Shown piece after piece: positions 35,571 through 45,161 of a DNA stretch of 64,000 nt; within the stretch, counting starts at the first letter, position 1; the number at the start of each line of letters is the position of its first letter. The translations under genes and the position numbers were made by a program. The notes beneath the pieces are model-generated. The model was not told the origin of the DNA and made no database searches. It worked only from the letters and a program-made list of their open reading frames with translations. The stretch is from Streptomyces sp. NBC_01288 (GTDB taxonomy: Bacteria > Actinomycetota > Actinomycetes > Streptomycetales > Streptomycetaceae): the NCBI RefSeq assembly GCF_035982055.1, contig NZ_CP108427.1, positions 10,105,001-10,169,000 of the forward strand, in the 5' to 3' direction.

Positions 35571-36757
35571 CTGGTCCGGGGTCCGGTCCCGGTTGCGAAA
35601 GCGCCGCCCTCGCCGAACACCAACCGCCCGAAGTTCTCCGCGATACGCCGATGTCCCGCCGGATCGGGATGGACCTGGTCGGGGAGCGGCAGTTCGGCGT
35701 AGTCCTCCTCGCCGTAGAGGGAACGGCCGTCGAGGTAGTGCAGGTTCGGGTCGTCGGCCGCTCGCTGCTCGACGACGTCGGCGAGTGCCTCGCGGATGAC
35801 GGTGAGTGTCAGGCGCCCGAGGGCGCGTTCCGCCGGGTCGCCCGTCGCACGGAACCGTGGGGTCCCGCCGTCGAAGTCGGGCATGAGAGGGCCGGGCGTG
35901 TCCTCCTGGACCGGGCAGAGGATCGCGGACACGACCAGCAGCGGTGTCGTCGGGTGGCCCTCGCGGATGGTGTCGAGGAAGCCGTGGACCGCAGGGGTGA
36001 AGGCGCGCAGGCGCATCGAGTCGGCGTTGACGATGTTGATGCCGATTTTGACGCTGATCAGGTCCGCCGGGGTGTCCCGCATCGCGCGGGCGGTGAACGG
36101 GTCGAGCAGGGCGCTGCCGCTGAACCCCAGGTTGACGAGCTCCACTTGACCGCGGGCGGCGGCCAGGGCGGGCCAAGTCGCCGTCGGATGCGTGGCGTTC
36201 GAGCCGTGGCTGATGGAACTGCCGTGGTGCAGCCACACCTTGCGTCCGTTGTCCGGTGCCTTCTCGACGGGGGCGTCGGTGCGCAGGGCGATCAGCTCGG
36301 TGACCTCTGTGTGCGGGAGCCAGATCTCGATGTCCTTGTCACCGGCCGGCAGGTCGGCGAACCGGGCGGTGCCGGGCCGCCCCTCCGTCAGCTCGAAGGA
36401 CTGGGTCACCATGTCCGTGATCGTGCGCACGTTGCCGCCGGCCACCGTGGTCTGGGCGGTGAGGCGGCCGTCGACGAGGAGGTCGTACACACCGTCCGCG
36501 GGGGCCGGGAACCCCTGGTAGACGCGCTTGGTGGGAAGCGTCTCCAACTCGATCGTGGTGGCCCGGGTGCGGAAGACCAGCCGTATACCGGAGGGCTGTG
36601 CCTCGGCCATGGCCAGTTGGTCGTCGGGGATCTGGCGGCGCGCCCGGGCGGGCAGCCGATGCGGCAGCAGACCGTGCGCGGTCCGCTCCACGTCGAGGAA
36701 GCCGCGCAGCATGTCGGTGGTGACGGGGGTGGTGATCATGTCGTGCTCGGTGCTCAT
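35567..36757 (-). CDS. SGNH/GDSL hydrolase family esterase
   Basis: A 396-residue protein. Residues 1 to about 170 form a beta-rich N-terminal domain (FRTRATTIELETLP; FADLPAGDKDIEIWLPH). The SGNH hydrolase domain follows, with HHGSSISHG holding the Ser nucleophile, VNLGFSGSALLDPF as the Gly block, KIGINIVNADS as the Asn block, and DQVHPDPAGH with the Asp/His pair. No signal peptide, so probably cytoplasmic. The two-domain layout resembles carbohydrate esterases, so deacetylation of a sugar is likely but not shown. Start ATG at 36757, with an in-frame ATG at residue 7 as alternative. Confidence 0.87.
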   Translation of the reverse strand: MSTEHDMITTPVTTDMLRGFLDVERTAHGLLPHRLPARARRQIPDDQLAMAEAQPSGIRLVFRTRATTIELETLPTKRVYQGFPAPADGVYDLLVDGRLTAQTTVAGGNVRTITDMVTQSFELTEGRPGTARFADLPAGDKDIEIWLPHTEVTELIALRTDAPVEKAPDNGRKVWLHHGSSISHGSNATHPTATWPALAAARGQVELVNLGFSGSALLDPFTARAMRDTPADLISVKIGINIVNADSMRLRAFTPAVHGFLDTIREGHPTTPLLVVSAILCPVQEDTPGPLMPDFDGGTPRFRATGDPAERALGRLTLTVIREALADVVEQRAADDPNLHYLDGRSLYGEEDYAELPLPDQVHPDPAGHRRIAENFGRLVFGEGGAFATGTGPRTS

Positions 36758-36877
36758 CGCCTCAGCCTGTTGATCAAGATGTCCGGGATGGGTGGTCAGG
36801 CCCTGAACCGGAACAGGTCGGACCCGGAATCGGAGTACGTCGGATCCGGAAGCGGGATGTGCCGGATCAGGACTACG

Positions 36878-37453
36878 TCAGTCGTGGGGCGCGGCCCGGT
36901 TCCGCAGCAGCTCGTCGAGGGAATCCACGACCCAGGCCCAGGATTCGCGCGCGTCCGGCGCGCTGTGGTCGAAGCCCCCGGCCAGCTCCAGGCTGACGTA
37001 GCCGTGGAAGACGCCGCCCAGCATCCGGACCGCGTGCGTCTGGTCCGGCTCCGCCAGGTCGTAGCCGCGCAGGATCGCCCGGGTCATCTGGGAGTGCCGC
37101 ACCCCGGCACTGGCGGCCGCCGTCTCGGGGTCGAGCCGGAGCCGCGCGGCCGCGTACCGGCCGGGGTGCTCCCGGGCGTAGTCCCGGTAGGCCTCCGCGA
37201 CGGCGGCCAGGGCGTCCTTGCCGGCCCGCCCGGCCACCGCGTCGGAGACCCGGTCGGCGAGTTCCTCCAGGGCGAACAGGGCGATCCTGGTCTTCAGTTC
37301 CTGGGAGTTCTTCAGGTGCGAGTACAAGCTGGCGACCTTGACGTCAAACCGTCGGGCGAGCGCCGAGACGGTCACCTGGTCGAAGCCGACCTCGTCGGCC
37401 AGCTCCGCCCCCGCCAGGGTCAGCCGCTCCGGCGTCAGTCCTACTCTGGCCAT
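36878..37453 (-). CDS. TetR family regulator (WHG-domain type)
   Basis: A 191-residue regulator. The HTH lies in the first 50 residues (VTVSALARRFDVKVASLYSHLKNSQEL), and the C-terminal ligand domain reads GGVFHGYVSLELAGGF, typical of the WHG-type TetR_C group. I use ATG 37453 because GGAAGG is 6 nt upstream; ATG 37459 is possible. It is divergent from the FBP-domain gene, with a perfect inverted repeat (37488-37510) between them, so it probably represses both. Confidence 0.9.
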   Translation of the reverse strand: MARVGLTPERLTLAGAELADEVGFDQVTVSALARRFDVKVASLYSHLKNSQELKTRIALFALEELADRVSDAVAGRAGKDALAAVAEAYRDYAREHPGRYAAARLRLDPETAAASAGVRHSQMTRAILRGYDLAEPDQTHAVRMLGGVFHGYVSLELAGGFDHSAPDARESWAWVVDSLDELLRNRAAPHD

Positions 37454-37487
37454 AACCATCCTTCCGATCGACGATAGCCATTATGTA

Positions 37488-37510
37488 TTTGCCTAAAGGT
37501 TTTAGGCAAA
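37488..37510. promoter_or_regulatory. TetR-type operator
   Basis: Perfect inverted repeat TTTGCCTAAA - GGT - TTTAGGCAAA, AT-rich against its surroundings, 34 nt from the TetR start and 14 nt before the FBP start. Confidence 0.8.
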
Positions 37511-37524
37511 CTAGCGTGCCGTTC

Positions 37525-38019
37525 ATGAGACCACTGACCGAGCGGGAGATCCGCGCCGCCTTCGTGAACTGCACCAAGGGCGAGGCCAAGCGCCTGTCCG
37601 TGCCCCGGGATCTGGCCGAACGGCCGTGGGACGACCTGGACTTCCTCGGCTGGCGGGACCCCCAGGCTCCGGGCCGGGCCTACCTCGCCATCGAGCTGGG
37701 CGACCAACTGACGGCGATCGCGCTGCGCAGCCCCGGTGTCACCTCCTGGCAGACGCGGCGCAGCATGTGCTCGATGTGCATGACGACCCATACCGGAGGC
37801 GTCTCGCTGATGGCCGCCGCGAGGGCGGGCAAGGCCGGGCAGCAGGGCAACTCCGTGGGCGCCTACATATGCAGCGACCTCGCCTGTCCGCTGTACGTGC
37901 GCGGCAAGAAGGACGCGGGCGTCGGCGCGCGGATGCCCGAGTCGCTCACCCTGGAGGAGAAGATCCAGCGGACCGTCACCAACGTCACGGCGTTCATCGC
38001 CAAGATCGCAGCTCGTTGA
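37525..38019 (+). CDS. FBP-domain protein (EF-G-binding, FusB-like zinc finger)
   Basis: A 164-residue protein beginning MRPLTEREIRAAFVNCTKGEAKRL. The C-terminal treble-clef zinc finger is seen as MCSMCMTTHTGG and, 40 residues later, AYICSDLACPLYVRG (four Cys ligands). This is the FBP domain (fibronectin-binding/EF-G-binding) found in FusB-type proteins that free EF-G from fusidic-acid-stalled ribosomes. In actinobacteria the function is not proven. Ribosome site is weak; GTG at 37516 is an alternative, and the operator covers this region, so translation and transcription starts are close. Confidence 0.85.
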   Translation: MRPLTEREIRAAFVNCTKGEAKRLSVPRDLAERPWDDLDFLGWRDPQAPGRAYLAIELGDQLTAIALRSPGVTSWQTRRSMCSMCMTTHTGGVSLMAAARAGKAGQQGNSVGAYICSDLACPLYVRGKKDAGVGARMPESLTLEEKIQRTVTNVTAFIAKIAAR

Positions 38020-38248
38020 GCGGTCCCGACCAAAGCAGTGCCGACTGACGCGGTCCCGACCGGACGCTCTCGATTGAGCAGTCCCGCTGCTGGATGCGTT
38101 CGATTTCTTCTATTGGACCTGTGGACCCGGGCCGGACAGGCTGGAGGACGCGTCCTGCCCGTCGTGACCCCGATCCGAGAACCGGGTTCGGGCTCCAGCG
38201 GTGTGGGACGGCACGTTTCCGCGTGACAGCCGGAGGAGGAGCACCCGC

Positions 38249-39106
38249 ATGGACACCCGCCGTATCGGTGACGTCGAGGTCAGTGCGATCGGCCTGGGCG
38301 GTATGCCCATGTCGATCGAGGGGCGGCCGGACGAGGCACGCTCCCTCGCGACCATCCACGCCGCACTCGACGCGGGCGTGACGCTGATCGACACCGCCGA
38401 CGCCTACCACCTGCACGCCGACGATGTCGGGCACAACGAGACCCTGATCGCCAAGGCCCTCGCCTCCCACGACCGGGGCGCGGACGTCCTCGTCGCGACC
38501 AAGGGCGGCCATCTCCGCCCCGGGGACGGCAGTTGGACCCTGAACGGCAGCCCCGCGTACCTTAAGGAGGCCTGCGAGGCATCCCTGCGCCGGCTCGGCG
38601 TGGAGGCCATCGGGCTCTACCAGTTCCACCGCCCCGACCCGAGGGTCCCGTACGCCGAGTCCGTGGGCGCGGTACGGGAGTTGCTCGACGAGGGCAAGAT
38701 CCGCCTGGCCGGCGTCTCCAACGCCGACCCGGAGCAGATCCGGCTGGCGAACGAGATCCTGGACGGCCGACTGGTCTCCGTACAGAACCAGTTCTCCCCG
38801 GCCTTCCGCTCCAGCGAACCGGAGTTGGACCTCTGCGACGAACTGGGCATCGCGTTCCTGCCCTGGAGCCCCCTCGGCGGCATCACCCGCGCCGGTGAAC
38901 TCGGCTCCGCCTACGCCCCGTTCGCCCGCATCGCCGAGAAGCACGGCGTCAGCCCGCAGCGCGTCTGCCTGGCCTGGATGCTCGCCAAGTCCCCGGTCGT
39001 CGTGCCGATCCCGGGCGCCAGCCGCCCGGAGACGATCCGTGACTCGGCCGCCGCACCCGAACTCGCCCTCTCCGCCGACGAGATCGCGGAGCTGGACGCC
39101 GTTTGA
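38249..39106 (+). CDS. Aldo/keto reductase
   Basis: A 285-residue (alpha/beta)8 NADPH-dependent reductase. The catalytic tetrad can be placed: Asp in DTADAYH with the Tyr in the same block, Lys in VATKGG, and His in YQFHRPDP. The C-terminal VVVPIPGASRPETIRDSA binds the cofactor phosphate. Start ATG at 38249 follows GGAGGAGGAG. Isolated gene ended by a hairpin at 39134. Substrate unknown. Confidence 0.9.
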   Translation: MDTRRIGDVEVSAIGLGGMPMSIEGRPDEARSLATIHAALDAGVTLIDTADAYHLHADDVGHNETLIAKALASHDRGADVLVATKGGHLRPGDGSWTLNGSPAYLKEACEASLRRLGVEAIGLYQFHRPDPRVPYAESVGAVRELLDEGKIRLAGVSNADPEQIRLANEILDGRLVSVQNQFSPAFRSSEPELDLCDELGIAFLPWSPLGGITRAGELGSAYAPFARIAEKHGVSPQRVCLAWMLAKSPVVVPIPGASRPETIRDSAAAPELALSADEIAELDAV

Positions 39107-39133
39107 GAAGACCCTGATGTCTGAGGTGTAGTA

Positions 39134-39170
39134 GGTGGCGGGCAAGGGCGGAAAGCGCTTGCCCGCCACC
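39134..39170. terminator. Hairpin terminator after aldo/keto reductase
   Basis: Perfect 13-bp stem (GGTGGCGGGCAAG / CTTGCCCGCCACC) with 11-nt loop, 27 nt after the stop. Confidence 0.8.
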
Positions 39171-39223
39171 TGGCCGCAGGTGGCCAGCCGGTCACAGGGG
39201 GAGCAGGGGGAGGACCACCACCG

Positions 39224-40996
39224 ATGGCATCGTCCACGGAGAAACCGCTCGACCACCGCTACCGCGGCGAACACCCGATCCGCACCCTCGCCTACCTCTT
39301 CCGCGCCGACCGAAGGCGACTGTCCCTGGCCGTAGCCGTGTTCACGGTCAAGCACAGCCCCATCTGGCTGCTCCCGCTGATCACCGCGTCCATCATCGAC
39401 ACCGTCGTCCAGCACCAGCCGGTCAGCCGCCTCTGGACGAGCACCGGCATCATCCTGTTCATCCTGCTGATCAACTACCCCCTCCACGTGCTCTACGTCC
39501 GCCTCCTCTACGGCAGCGTCCGCCGCATGGGCACCGACCTGCGCTCCGCACTGTGCACCCGCATGCAGCAGCTCTCCATCGGCTACCACTCCCGGGTCAG
39601 CGCCGGAGTCCTCCAGGCCAAGGTCGTGCGGGACGTGGAGACGGTCGAGCAGATGGTCCAGCAGACCGCGGAGACCGGCCTCGGCGCGATCACCGTGCTC
39701 ACCGGCGGCCTGGTCATCATCGCCTTCCGCACACCGGAGTTCGTGCCCGTCTTCATCGTCGTCGTACCGGTCGCCGCGCTCCTCGTGTCCCGGCTGCGGG
39801 CCCGACTGCGCACCCACAACGAGCACTTCCGCCACGAGGTGGAGACCCTGTCCTCACGCGTGACGGAGATGACCCGCCTCATCCCGGTCACCCGCGCCCA
39901 CGGCCTGGAGGGCAAGGCCCTGCGCCGCATGGACGGCACCCTGCGCCGCCTGCTCACCTCCGGAAACCGTCTCGACCTCCTCAACGGCCGCTTCGGCTCG
40001 CTCGCCTGGGTCGTCCTCAACGTCGTCGGCGTCCTGGTCCTCGCCGGCGCGGCCCTGGTGTCGTACTACGGCGTCTGGGGAGTCACCGCCGGAGACGTCG
40101 TCATGCTGAGCGCCTTCCTGACCACCCTCACCAACTCCACCACGTCCCTCACGACCCTGGCCCCGGTCATCACCAAGGGCCTGGAATCGGTCCGATCGGT
40201 CGGCGAGGTGCTCCAGGCCCCCGAGTTGGAGGACAACGAGGGCAAGGCGGAGGTCACCGAGGTACGCGGAGCCGTCACTTTCCAGAGCGTCGGCCACACC
40301 TACGACAACGACCAACTCCGGCCCGCAGTGCACGACTTCACCCTCACCGTCGCCCCGGGCGAGACGGTCGCCCTCGTCGGCGCGTCCGGCGCCGGCAAGT
40401 CCACCGTGCTCAACCTCGTCATCGGCTTCATCCGCCCCACCACCGGCCAACTCCTCCTCGACGGCACCGACATGAACACCCTCGACCTGCGCACCTACCG
40501 CCGCTTCGTCTCGGTCGTCCCCCAGGAGTCGATCCTCTTCGACGGCACGATCCACGACAACGTGGCCTACGGCATGGACGACGCCGACGAGGAGTCGGTG
40601 CGCGCGGCCCTGCGCGACGCCAACGCCCTTGAGTTCGTGGAGAAGTTGCCGCAAGGGCTGGAGACCCTGGTCGGCGAACGCGGGGCCCGACTCTCCGGCG
40701 GCCAGCGTCAACGCCTCGCCATCGCACGGGCGTTGATCCGCGACCCCAAGGTGCTCATCCTGGACGAGGCGACCTCGGCCCTGGACACCCGCTCGGAAGC
40801 CCTCGTTCAACAGGCCCTCGCCCGGCTGCTGCGCGGCCGTACGACCTTCGTGGTCGCCCACCGGCTGTCCACCGTCCGGGGCGCCGACCGGATCGTCGTG
40901 ATGGGCGACGGGGAGATCCTGGAGGTCGGCACGCACGACGAACTCCTGCGCCGGGGCGGGGCGTACACGGCTCTGCACAGCGGGCAGGTCGCCTGA
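39224..40996 (+). CDS. ABC exporter, fused membrane and ATPase domains
   Basis: A 590-residue half-transporter. Six TM segments lie within residues 30-310 and the nucleotide-binding domain in residues 340-585. It has Walker A GASGAGKST, Q-loop PQES, signature LSGGQRQR, Walker B VLILDEATS, and a switch His in VAHRLS. No signal peptide or C39 peptidase. It should homodimerise to export a lipid, peptide or drug; substrate unknown. It is single, with a hairpin before it and DUF5133 gene 75 nt after. Confidence 0.92.
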   Translation: MASSTEKPLDHRYRGEHPIRTLAYLFRADRRRLSLAVAVFTVKHSPIWLLPLITASIIDTVVQHQPVSRLWTSTGIILFILLINYPLHVLYVRLLYGSVRRMGTDLRSALCTRMQQLSIGYHSRVSAGVLQAKVVRDVETVEQMVQQTAETGLGAITVLTGGLVIIAFRTPEFVPVFIVVVPVAALLVSRLRARLRTHNEHFRHEVETLSSRVTEMTRLIPVTRAHGLEGKALRRMDGTLRRLLTSGNRLDLLNGRFGSLAWVVLNVVGVLVLAGAALVSYYGVWGVTAGDVVMLSAFLTTLTNSTTSLTTLAPVITKGLESVRSVGEVLQAPELEDNEGKAEVTEVRGAVTFQSVGHTYDNDQLRPAVHDFTLTVAPGETVALVGASGAGKSTVLNLVIGFIRPTTGQLLLDGTDMNTLDLRTYRRFVSVVPQESILFDGTIHDNVAYGMDDADEESVRAALRDANALEFVEKLPQGLETLVGERGARLSGGQRQRLAIARALIRDPKVLILDEATSALDTRSEALVQQALARLLRGRTTFVVAHRLSTVRGADRIVVMGDGEILEVGTHDELLRRGGAYTALHSGQVA

Positions 40997-41070
40997 CCGG
41001 ATCTCGCGGCCGGTTGGTTGGATCGGCGCGGGCTGGGCACACGGAGCGAAAAGCGAGAGAGGGGCGTTTC

Positions 41071-41313
41071 GTGCTGGTGCCGGACCCGAAGGCCGTCAGA
41101 AAACTGCTCACCCGATACGCGGTGCTGCGCATTTCCCAGGCGGAGCGCCACCGACCGCAGGCGGCCACCGAGTTGAACGACGTCGTCTACACCCTCTGCG
41201 TGATGATGGGCACCACCGGCATCCGGGAAGCCATCGTCAAGGCGGACGCCCTGCTGGCGGCGGCGCGCAGTACACCGGGAGGCGTGGTCGCGGACGGCCG
41301 CGCCGCGGCGTAG
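41071..41313 (+). CDS. DUF5133-like small protein
   Basis: An 80-residue protein beginning VLVPDPKAVRKLLTRYAVLRI, rich in helix, and similar in pattern to DUF5133 proteins of Streptomyces. GTG at 41071 has AGAGGGG 6 nt upstream. No known function. Convergent with the GlxA-type regulator gene 17 nt further on. Confidence 0.7.
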   Translation: MLVPDPKAVRKLLTRYAVLRISQAERHRPQAATELNDVVYTLCVMMGTTGIREAIVKADALLAAARSTPGGVVADGRAAA

Positions 41314-41330
41314 AGCCGTCGGTAGATCCG

Positions 41331-42299
41331 TCAGGAGAACGCCACTTCGGGGACCGCCCTGCCGTGGAACGCCGAGCGGTACGCCTGCGGGCTGGTGCCG
41401 ACGACCCGGCGGAAGCGCTCGCGGAACGCGGTGGGGGAGCCGAACCCGGCCTGCTGGGCGATGCGTTCGATGGTGTGGTCGCTGTTCTCCAGCAGGTACT
41501 GGGCGCGTCGTACGCGGGCCCGCAGGAGCCACTGAAGTGGTGTGCTGCCCGTCTGTTCGCGGAATCGGCGGCTGAACGTCCGCTCGCTCATACCCGATCG
41601 CGTCGCCAGCGCCCCCAGGGTGATCTCGTGGGAGAGGTTGTCCTCGATCCACTGGAGAAGCGGTTCGAGGGTCGAGCCCTGCGGGACCGGCGGGTGCTGG
41701 TGGACGATGAACTGCGCCTGCCCGCCCTCGCGTTCGAGCGGCATGACCGACAGCCGGGCCGCGTCCGCGGCGACCGCCGAGCCGTAGTCCCGCCGGATGA
41801 GATGCAGACACAGGTCGAGCCCGGCGGCGGCCCCGGCCGAGGTCAGGATCTGCCCGTTGTCGACGTACAGCACGTCCGGCCGCACCTCGACCAGAGGGTA
41901 GGACCGGGCCAGCGCGTCGGCGGCGACCCAGTGCGTGGTGGCGCGCAGTCCGTCCAGCAGCCCTGCCTCGGCCAGTACGAAGGCGCCCACGCAGATGGAC
42001 ACGATGCGGGTACCCGCCGCTGCCGCCTCCCGCAGCGCCGCCAGCACCCGGGCGGAGGGTGGCGCGGCCCGCTCCGAGCGGCCCGGGACGATGATGGTGT
42101 CGGCGTCCACCAGGGCTTCGAGCCCATGGTCGACCCGCAGCGCGAACCCGTCCGTCCGCACGTCCGGCGTCTCGCCGCACACCCGCACCCGATAGGCGTT
42201 CCGACCGTCCGGCAGCCGGGTGCGGCCGAACACCTCCATCGGTGTCGCCATGTCGAACGGCACCACATGATCGAGAGCCAGGATCGCGACGGTGTGCAT
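41331..42299 (-). CDS. GlxA family AraC-type regulator with DJ-1/PfpI domain
   Basis: A 322-residue regulator. The N-terminal DJ-1/PfpI-like domain (residues 1-170) holds the elbow VSICVGAFVLAEAG with Cys. A C-terminal double HTH AraC domain follows (ITLGALATRSGMSERTFSRRFREQTG; IERIAQQAGFGSPTAFRERFRR). No ribosome site before ATG 42299; GTG codons at 42308 and 42311 are alternatives. It is divergent from the DUF2269 gene, its probable target. Confidence 0.9.
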   Translation of the reverse strand: MHTVAILALDHVVPFDMATPMEVFGRTRLPDGRNAYRVRVCGETPDVRTDGFALRVDHGLEALVDADTIIVPGRSERAAPPSARVLAALREAAAAGTRIVSICVGAFVLAEAGLLDGLRATTHWVAADALARSYPLVEVRPDVLYVDNGQILTSAGAAAGLDLCLHLIRRDYGSAVAADAARLSVMPLEREGGQAQFIVHQHPPVPQGSTLEPLLQWIEDNLSHEITLGALATRSGMSERTFSRRFREQTGSTPLQWLLRARVRRAQYLLENSDHTIERIAQQAGFGSPTAFRERFRRVVGTSPQAYRSAFHGRAVPEVAFS

Positions 42300-42431
42300 G
42301 AACACCACGATAGACGGATTCCCGCCAGCGTCATGACATGGTCTTTTGCGGCGACAGACTGGTGAGAGGGAATGGCGAGAATCCGTTGGAACCTGTCGTT
42401 TCAGCCTCTGTGCTCCCGCGCCGGACGTCCC

Positions 42432-42446
42432 TAATCTGGGCCGGTG
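42432..42446 (+). promoter_or_regulatory. Leaderless -10/start arrangement before DUF2269 gene
   Basis: TAATCT (42432-42437) lies 6 nt before the GTG start, with no Shine-Dalgarno. This matches leaderless actinobacterial transcripts; no clear -35. Confidence 0.5.
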
Positions 42447-42911
42447 ACCAAGATCCTTCTCACTCTGCACGTCCTGGCCGCCATCGTCGCGGTCGGTCCC
42501 GTGACCGTCGCCGCCAGCATGTTCCCACCGGCGGCCCGCCGCGCTCTCACAGGCCCGGACGGACCCGACGCGGGCGTGACGACCGTACGACTGCTGCATC
42601 GCATCTGCCGTGTCTACGGCGCCGTCGGACTGGCGGTGCCCCTCTTCGGCTTCGCGACCGCATCCGCGATGGGTGTTCTGGGCAGCGGCTGGCTCATCGC
42701 CTCCATCACCCTCACCGCGGTGGCGGCCGGCATTCTGATCGCCTTCGTACTGCCCCGCCAGGACGAGCTCCTGGAGCAACTCGGCGCACAGCGGGCCGTG
42801 GAGCGTTCCGGGACCGCTCAACTCGCCATGTTCACCGGCATCTTCAACCTGCTGTGGGCGACCGTCACCGTCCTCATGATCATCCGCCCGGGATCGACCA
42901 CGGGCGCCTGA
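42444..42911 (+). CDS. DUF2269-like integral membrane protein
   Basis: A 155-residue protein with four TM segments (about residues 3-25, 52-72, 78-100, 125-147). It starts MTKILLTLHVLAAIVAVGP, the typical DUF2269 opening with conserved His. Function unknown in the family. Probably leaderless; divergent from the GlxA-type regulator. Confidence 0.8.
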   Translation: MTKILLTLHVLAAIVAVGPVTVAASMFPPAARRALTGPDGPDAGVTTVRLLHRICRVYGAVGLAVPLFGFATASAMGVLGSGWLIASITLTAVAAGILIAFVLPRQDELLEQLGAQRAVERSGTAQLAMFTGIFNLLWATVTVLMIIRPGSTTGA

Positions 42912-42920
42912 CCGGAGAGG

Positions 42921-44960
42921 TCAACCGGTGACGCGGACGAGGAGCAGCGCCACGTCGTCGTCGGGCTCCGGGCGCAGCGCGTTGAGGAGCATGTCGCTCG
43001 TCTGCTCCAGGGGGCGGCGGGAACTCTGCAACAGCCGTGTCAGCGCGTGCAGTCCCACATCGATGTTCTCGCCGCGGTTCTCCACCAGCCCGTCGGAGTA
43101 GAGGGCGAGCAACGCCCCTGTGGTGAAGGCGACTTCGGTGGTTCCGAAGTCCACGCCGCCGACGCCGAGCGGGACTCCGCCGGGGATGTCGAGGAGTTCC
43201 GCGGCGCCGTCGGGGTGGATCAGGACGGGCGGCAGATGCCCGGCGCTGGACAGTTCGCAGGTGCCGCGTCCGAGGTCGACGACGCCGTACGCGCAGGTGG
43301 CGATCGCGTCGCCGAGGGAACCGGTGAGGTCGTCGAGGTGGTGCAGCAACTCGGCGGGCGGGAGGTCGAGCCGGGCCAGTGCGCGGGTCGCGGTGCTCAA
43401 CTGGCCCATGATGGCGGCGGCTTGGACGCCCTTGCCCATCACGTCGCCCACGACGAGCCCGGTGCGGCCCGGGCCCAGCGGCAGCACGTCGTACCAGTCG
43501 CCCCCGACCTCGCTCAGCGCCGGGAGGTAGCGGGCGGCGATGTCGAGGCCCTCCTGCCTGGCCGGGGCCGGTGGCAGCAGGCTGCGTTGGAGGGTCAGCG
43601 CGGTGGTGCGTTCGCGGCCGTAGAGGCGGGCGTTGTCGATGCAGATCGCGGCGCGTGCGGCGAGTTCCGTGGCGAGGACGCGGTCCTGTTCGTCGAAGGG
43701 GCGCTCGTTGACGGTGCGGTAGAGGCTCAGCGTGCCGAGGACCTCGCCGCGGGCCATCAGCGGGACGGCCAGGTAGGAGTGGACGCCCGCCGTGCGCAGG
43801 GTCTGGGCGGCGCGGCCGTCCCGGGCGATGCGGCGCATCATCGGCGGGTCGACCCGCTCGACCAGGATCGGGCCGGCCTCGCGGACGCACTGGGTGATGA
43901 TGCGGTGGGGGCCGTAGGTGGCCAACTCGCCCACCGGGTCCGCCGCGTGGATCGCGTCGGTCAGGTAGCCGGCGGCGACGGCCAGTGCCCGGAACTCGAC
44001 CTGCGAGTCCTCCGTCACCGGGGTGATCGTGCCGTCCGTGACGACCGATTCCAGTACGTCGACGGCGGCCAGGTCGGCCACGTGCGGGACCGCCACGTCG
44101 GCCAGTTCCCGGGCGGTCTGCTGGAGGTCCAGCGTCGTGCCGATCCGCACCCCGGCCTCCGCCACGACGGAGAGGTGCTGGCGCGCCTGCGCGACCTCGG
44201 CGGCCGCCTGCTCCCGCTCGGTCACGTCCAGGACGGCCATCGCCAGCCCGAGGACCCGGCCCTGCGCGTCCTCGATGCGGTGGTACGACTCCGAGTACGC
44301 CCGGTCCACCACGTCGGCCGCCGTCCGGCCCACGGTCTGCTGGTCGAGCAGCGGCTTGCCGGTGATCAGCACGTGCCGCATCCGTGACTCGATGGCAGCC
44401 ACGTCCAGACCGGGCAGCACCTCGCCGACCCGGCGCCCGACGACCTCGTCCTCCGGGACGCCGTTGATGCGCTCCAGGGCCGGGTTGACGCCGACCCACC
44501 GCAGATCGGTGTCGAACACCGCGATGCCCACCGGCGTCTGACGGACCAGGCTGTGGGACAGGGCCAGGTCCCGCTCCACGCCCCGTACGGTCGTGGCGTC
44601 CGCCGCGAGGCCCAGCAGATGCGGCTGACCGTGGCTGTCGCGCAGGCGCATCGTGCGGAACTCGACGAGCCGCTCCGTGCCGTCCCGGTGCAGCAGCGGG
44701 AACACCCCGGCCCAGCGGGCGCCCGTACCGACCTGGGCGAACAGTTCACGTGCCCGGACCCGTTCGTCGGGCGACACCAGCAGCCGGTCCGCGCGCTGGG
44801 TCAGCGCCTCCTCGGGCGAGTAGCCGAGCAACTGCTCCGCCTCGGGACTCCACAGCCCGATGTACCCGCCGGCGTCCAGCACCACCGCCGCGACCCGCAA
44901 CAGGTCCAGCAGCCCTCCCGGGGCGGCCGAGACACCGTCCCCGGCACCGTAAGCGTCCAT
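42921..44960 (-). CDS. PAS-PAS-GAF-PP2C (SpoIIE) phosphatase
   Basis: A 679-residue cytoplasmic signalling protein. Order: PAS 1 (about 15-125), PAS 2 (about 130-255), a coiled segment, GAF (about 275-445), and SpoIIE-type PP2C (about 465-675). Phosphatase motifs are EVGGDWYDV, GDVMGKG, ALYSDGLVE and DDDVALLLV. It may respond to redox, light or small ligands and act on an anti-anti-sigma factor. The partner is not in the window. It is a separate architecture from the phosphatase at 25977-27080. Confidence 0.92.
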   Translation of the reverse strand: MDAYGAGDGVSAAPGGLLDLLRVAAVVLDAGGYIGLWSPEAEQLLGYSPEEALTQRADRLLVSPDERVRARELFAQVGTGARWAGVFPLLHRDGTERLVEFRTMRLRDSHGQPHLLGLAADATTVRGVERDLALSHSLVRQTPVGIAVFDTDLRWVGVNPALERINGVPEDEVVGRRVGEVLPGLDVAAIESRMRHVLITGKPLLDQQTVGRTAADVVDRAYSESYHRIEDAQGRVLGLAMAVLDVTEREQAAAEVAQARQHLSVVAEAGVRIGTTLDLQQTARELADVAVPHVADLAAVDVLESVVTDGTITPVTEDSQVEFRALAVAAGYLTDAIHAADPVGELATYGPHRIITQCVREAGPILVERVDPPMMRRIARDGRAAQTLRTAGVHSYLAVPLMARGEVLGTLSLYRTVNERPFDEQDRVLATELAARAAICIDNARLYGRERTTALTLQRSLLPPAPARQEGLDIAARYLPALSEVGGDWYDVLPLGPGRTGLVVGDVMGKGVQAAAIMGQLSTATRALARLDLPPAELLHHLDDLTGSLGDAIATCAYGVVDLGRGTCELSSAGHLPPVLIHPDGAAELLDIPGGVPLGVGGVDFGTTEVAFTTGALLALYSDGLVENRGENIDVGLHALTRLLQSSRRPLEQTSDMLLNALRPEPDDDVALLLVRVTG

Positions 44961-45161
44961 CCCAGCCGCTCCTTCCGGCGCGGCACGGCACCGCCAAGAT
45001 CCGAACCACGGGTCATCCGATTACGGCACAGCACGCCCCGCGGGGCAACACCGCGCGAGGTGAACAGGGGAAGGGGGCCGTATGGAGCACGCGCCCGCGC
45101 GGACGCCCACGGACCCCCGGATTCTGGTCGTGCCCCGACCCCACAGCCCCCAGGACACTCC

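Noticed and set aside
35519..37477. 652-codon plus-strand frame
   Set aside because: Antisense to the SGNH hydrolase and TetR genes, with no recognisable domain.
37994..39835. 613-codon minus-strand frame
   Set aside because: Overlaps the aldo/keto reductase and ABC exporter on the other strand; no motif, low complexity.
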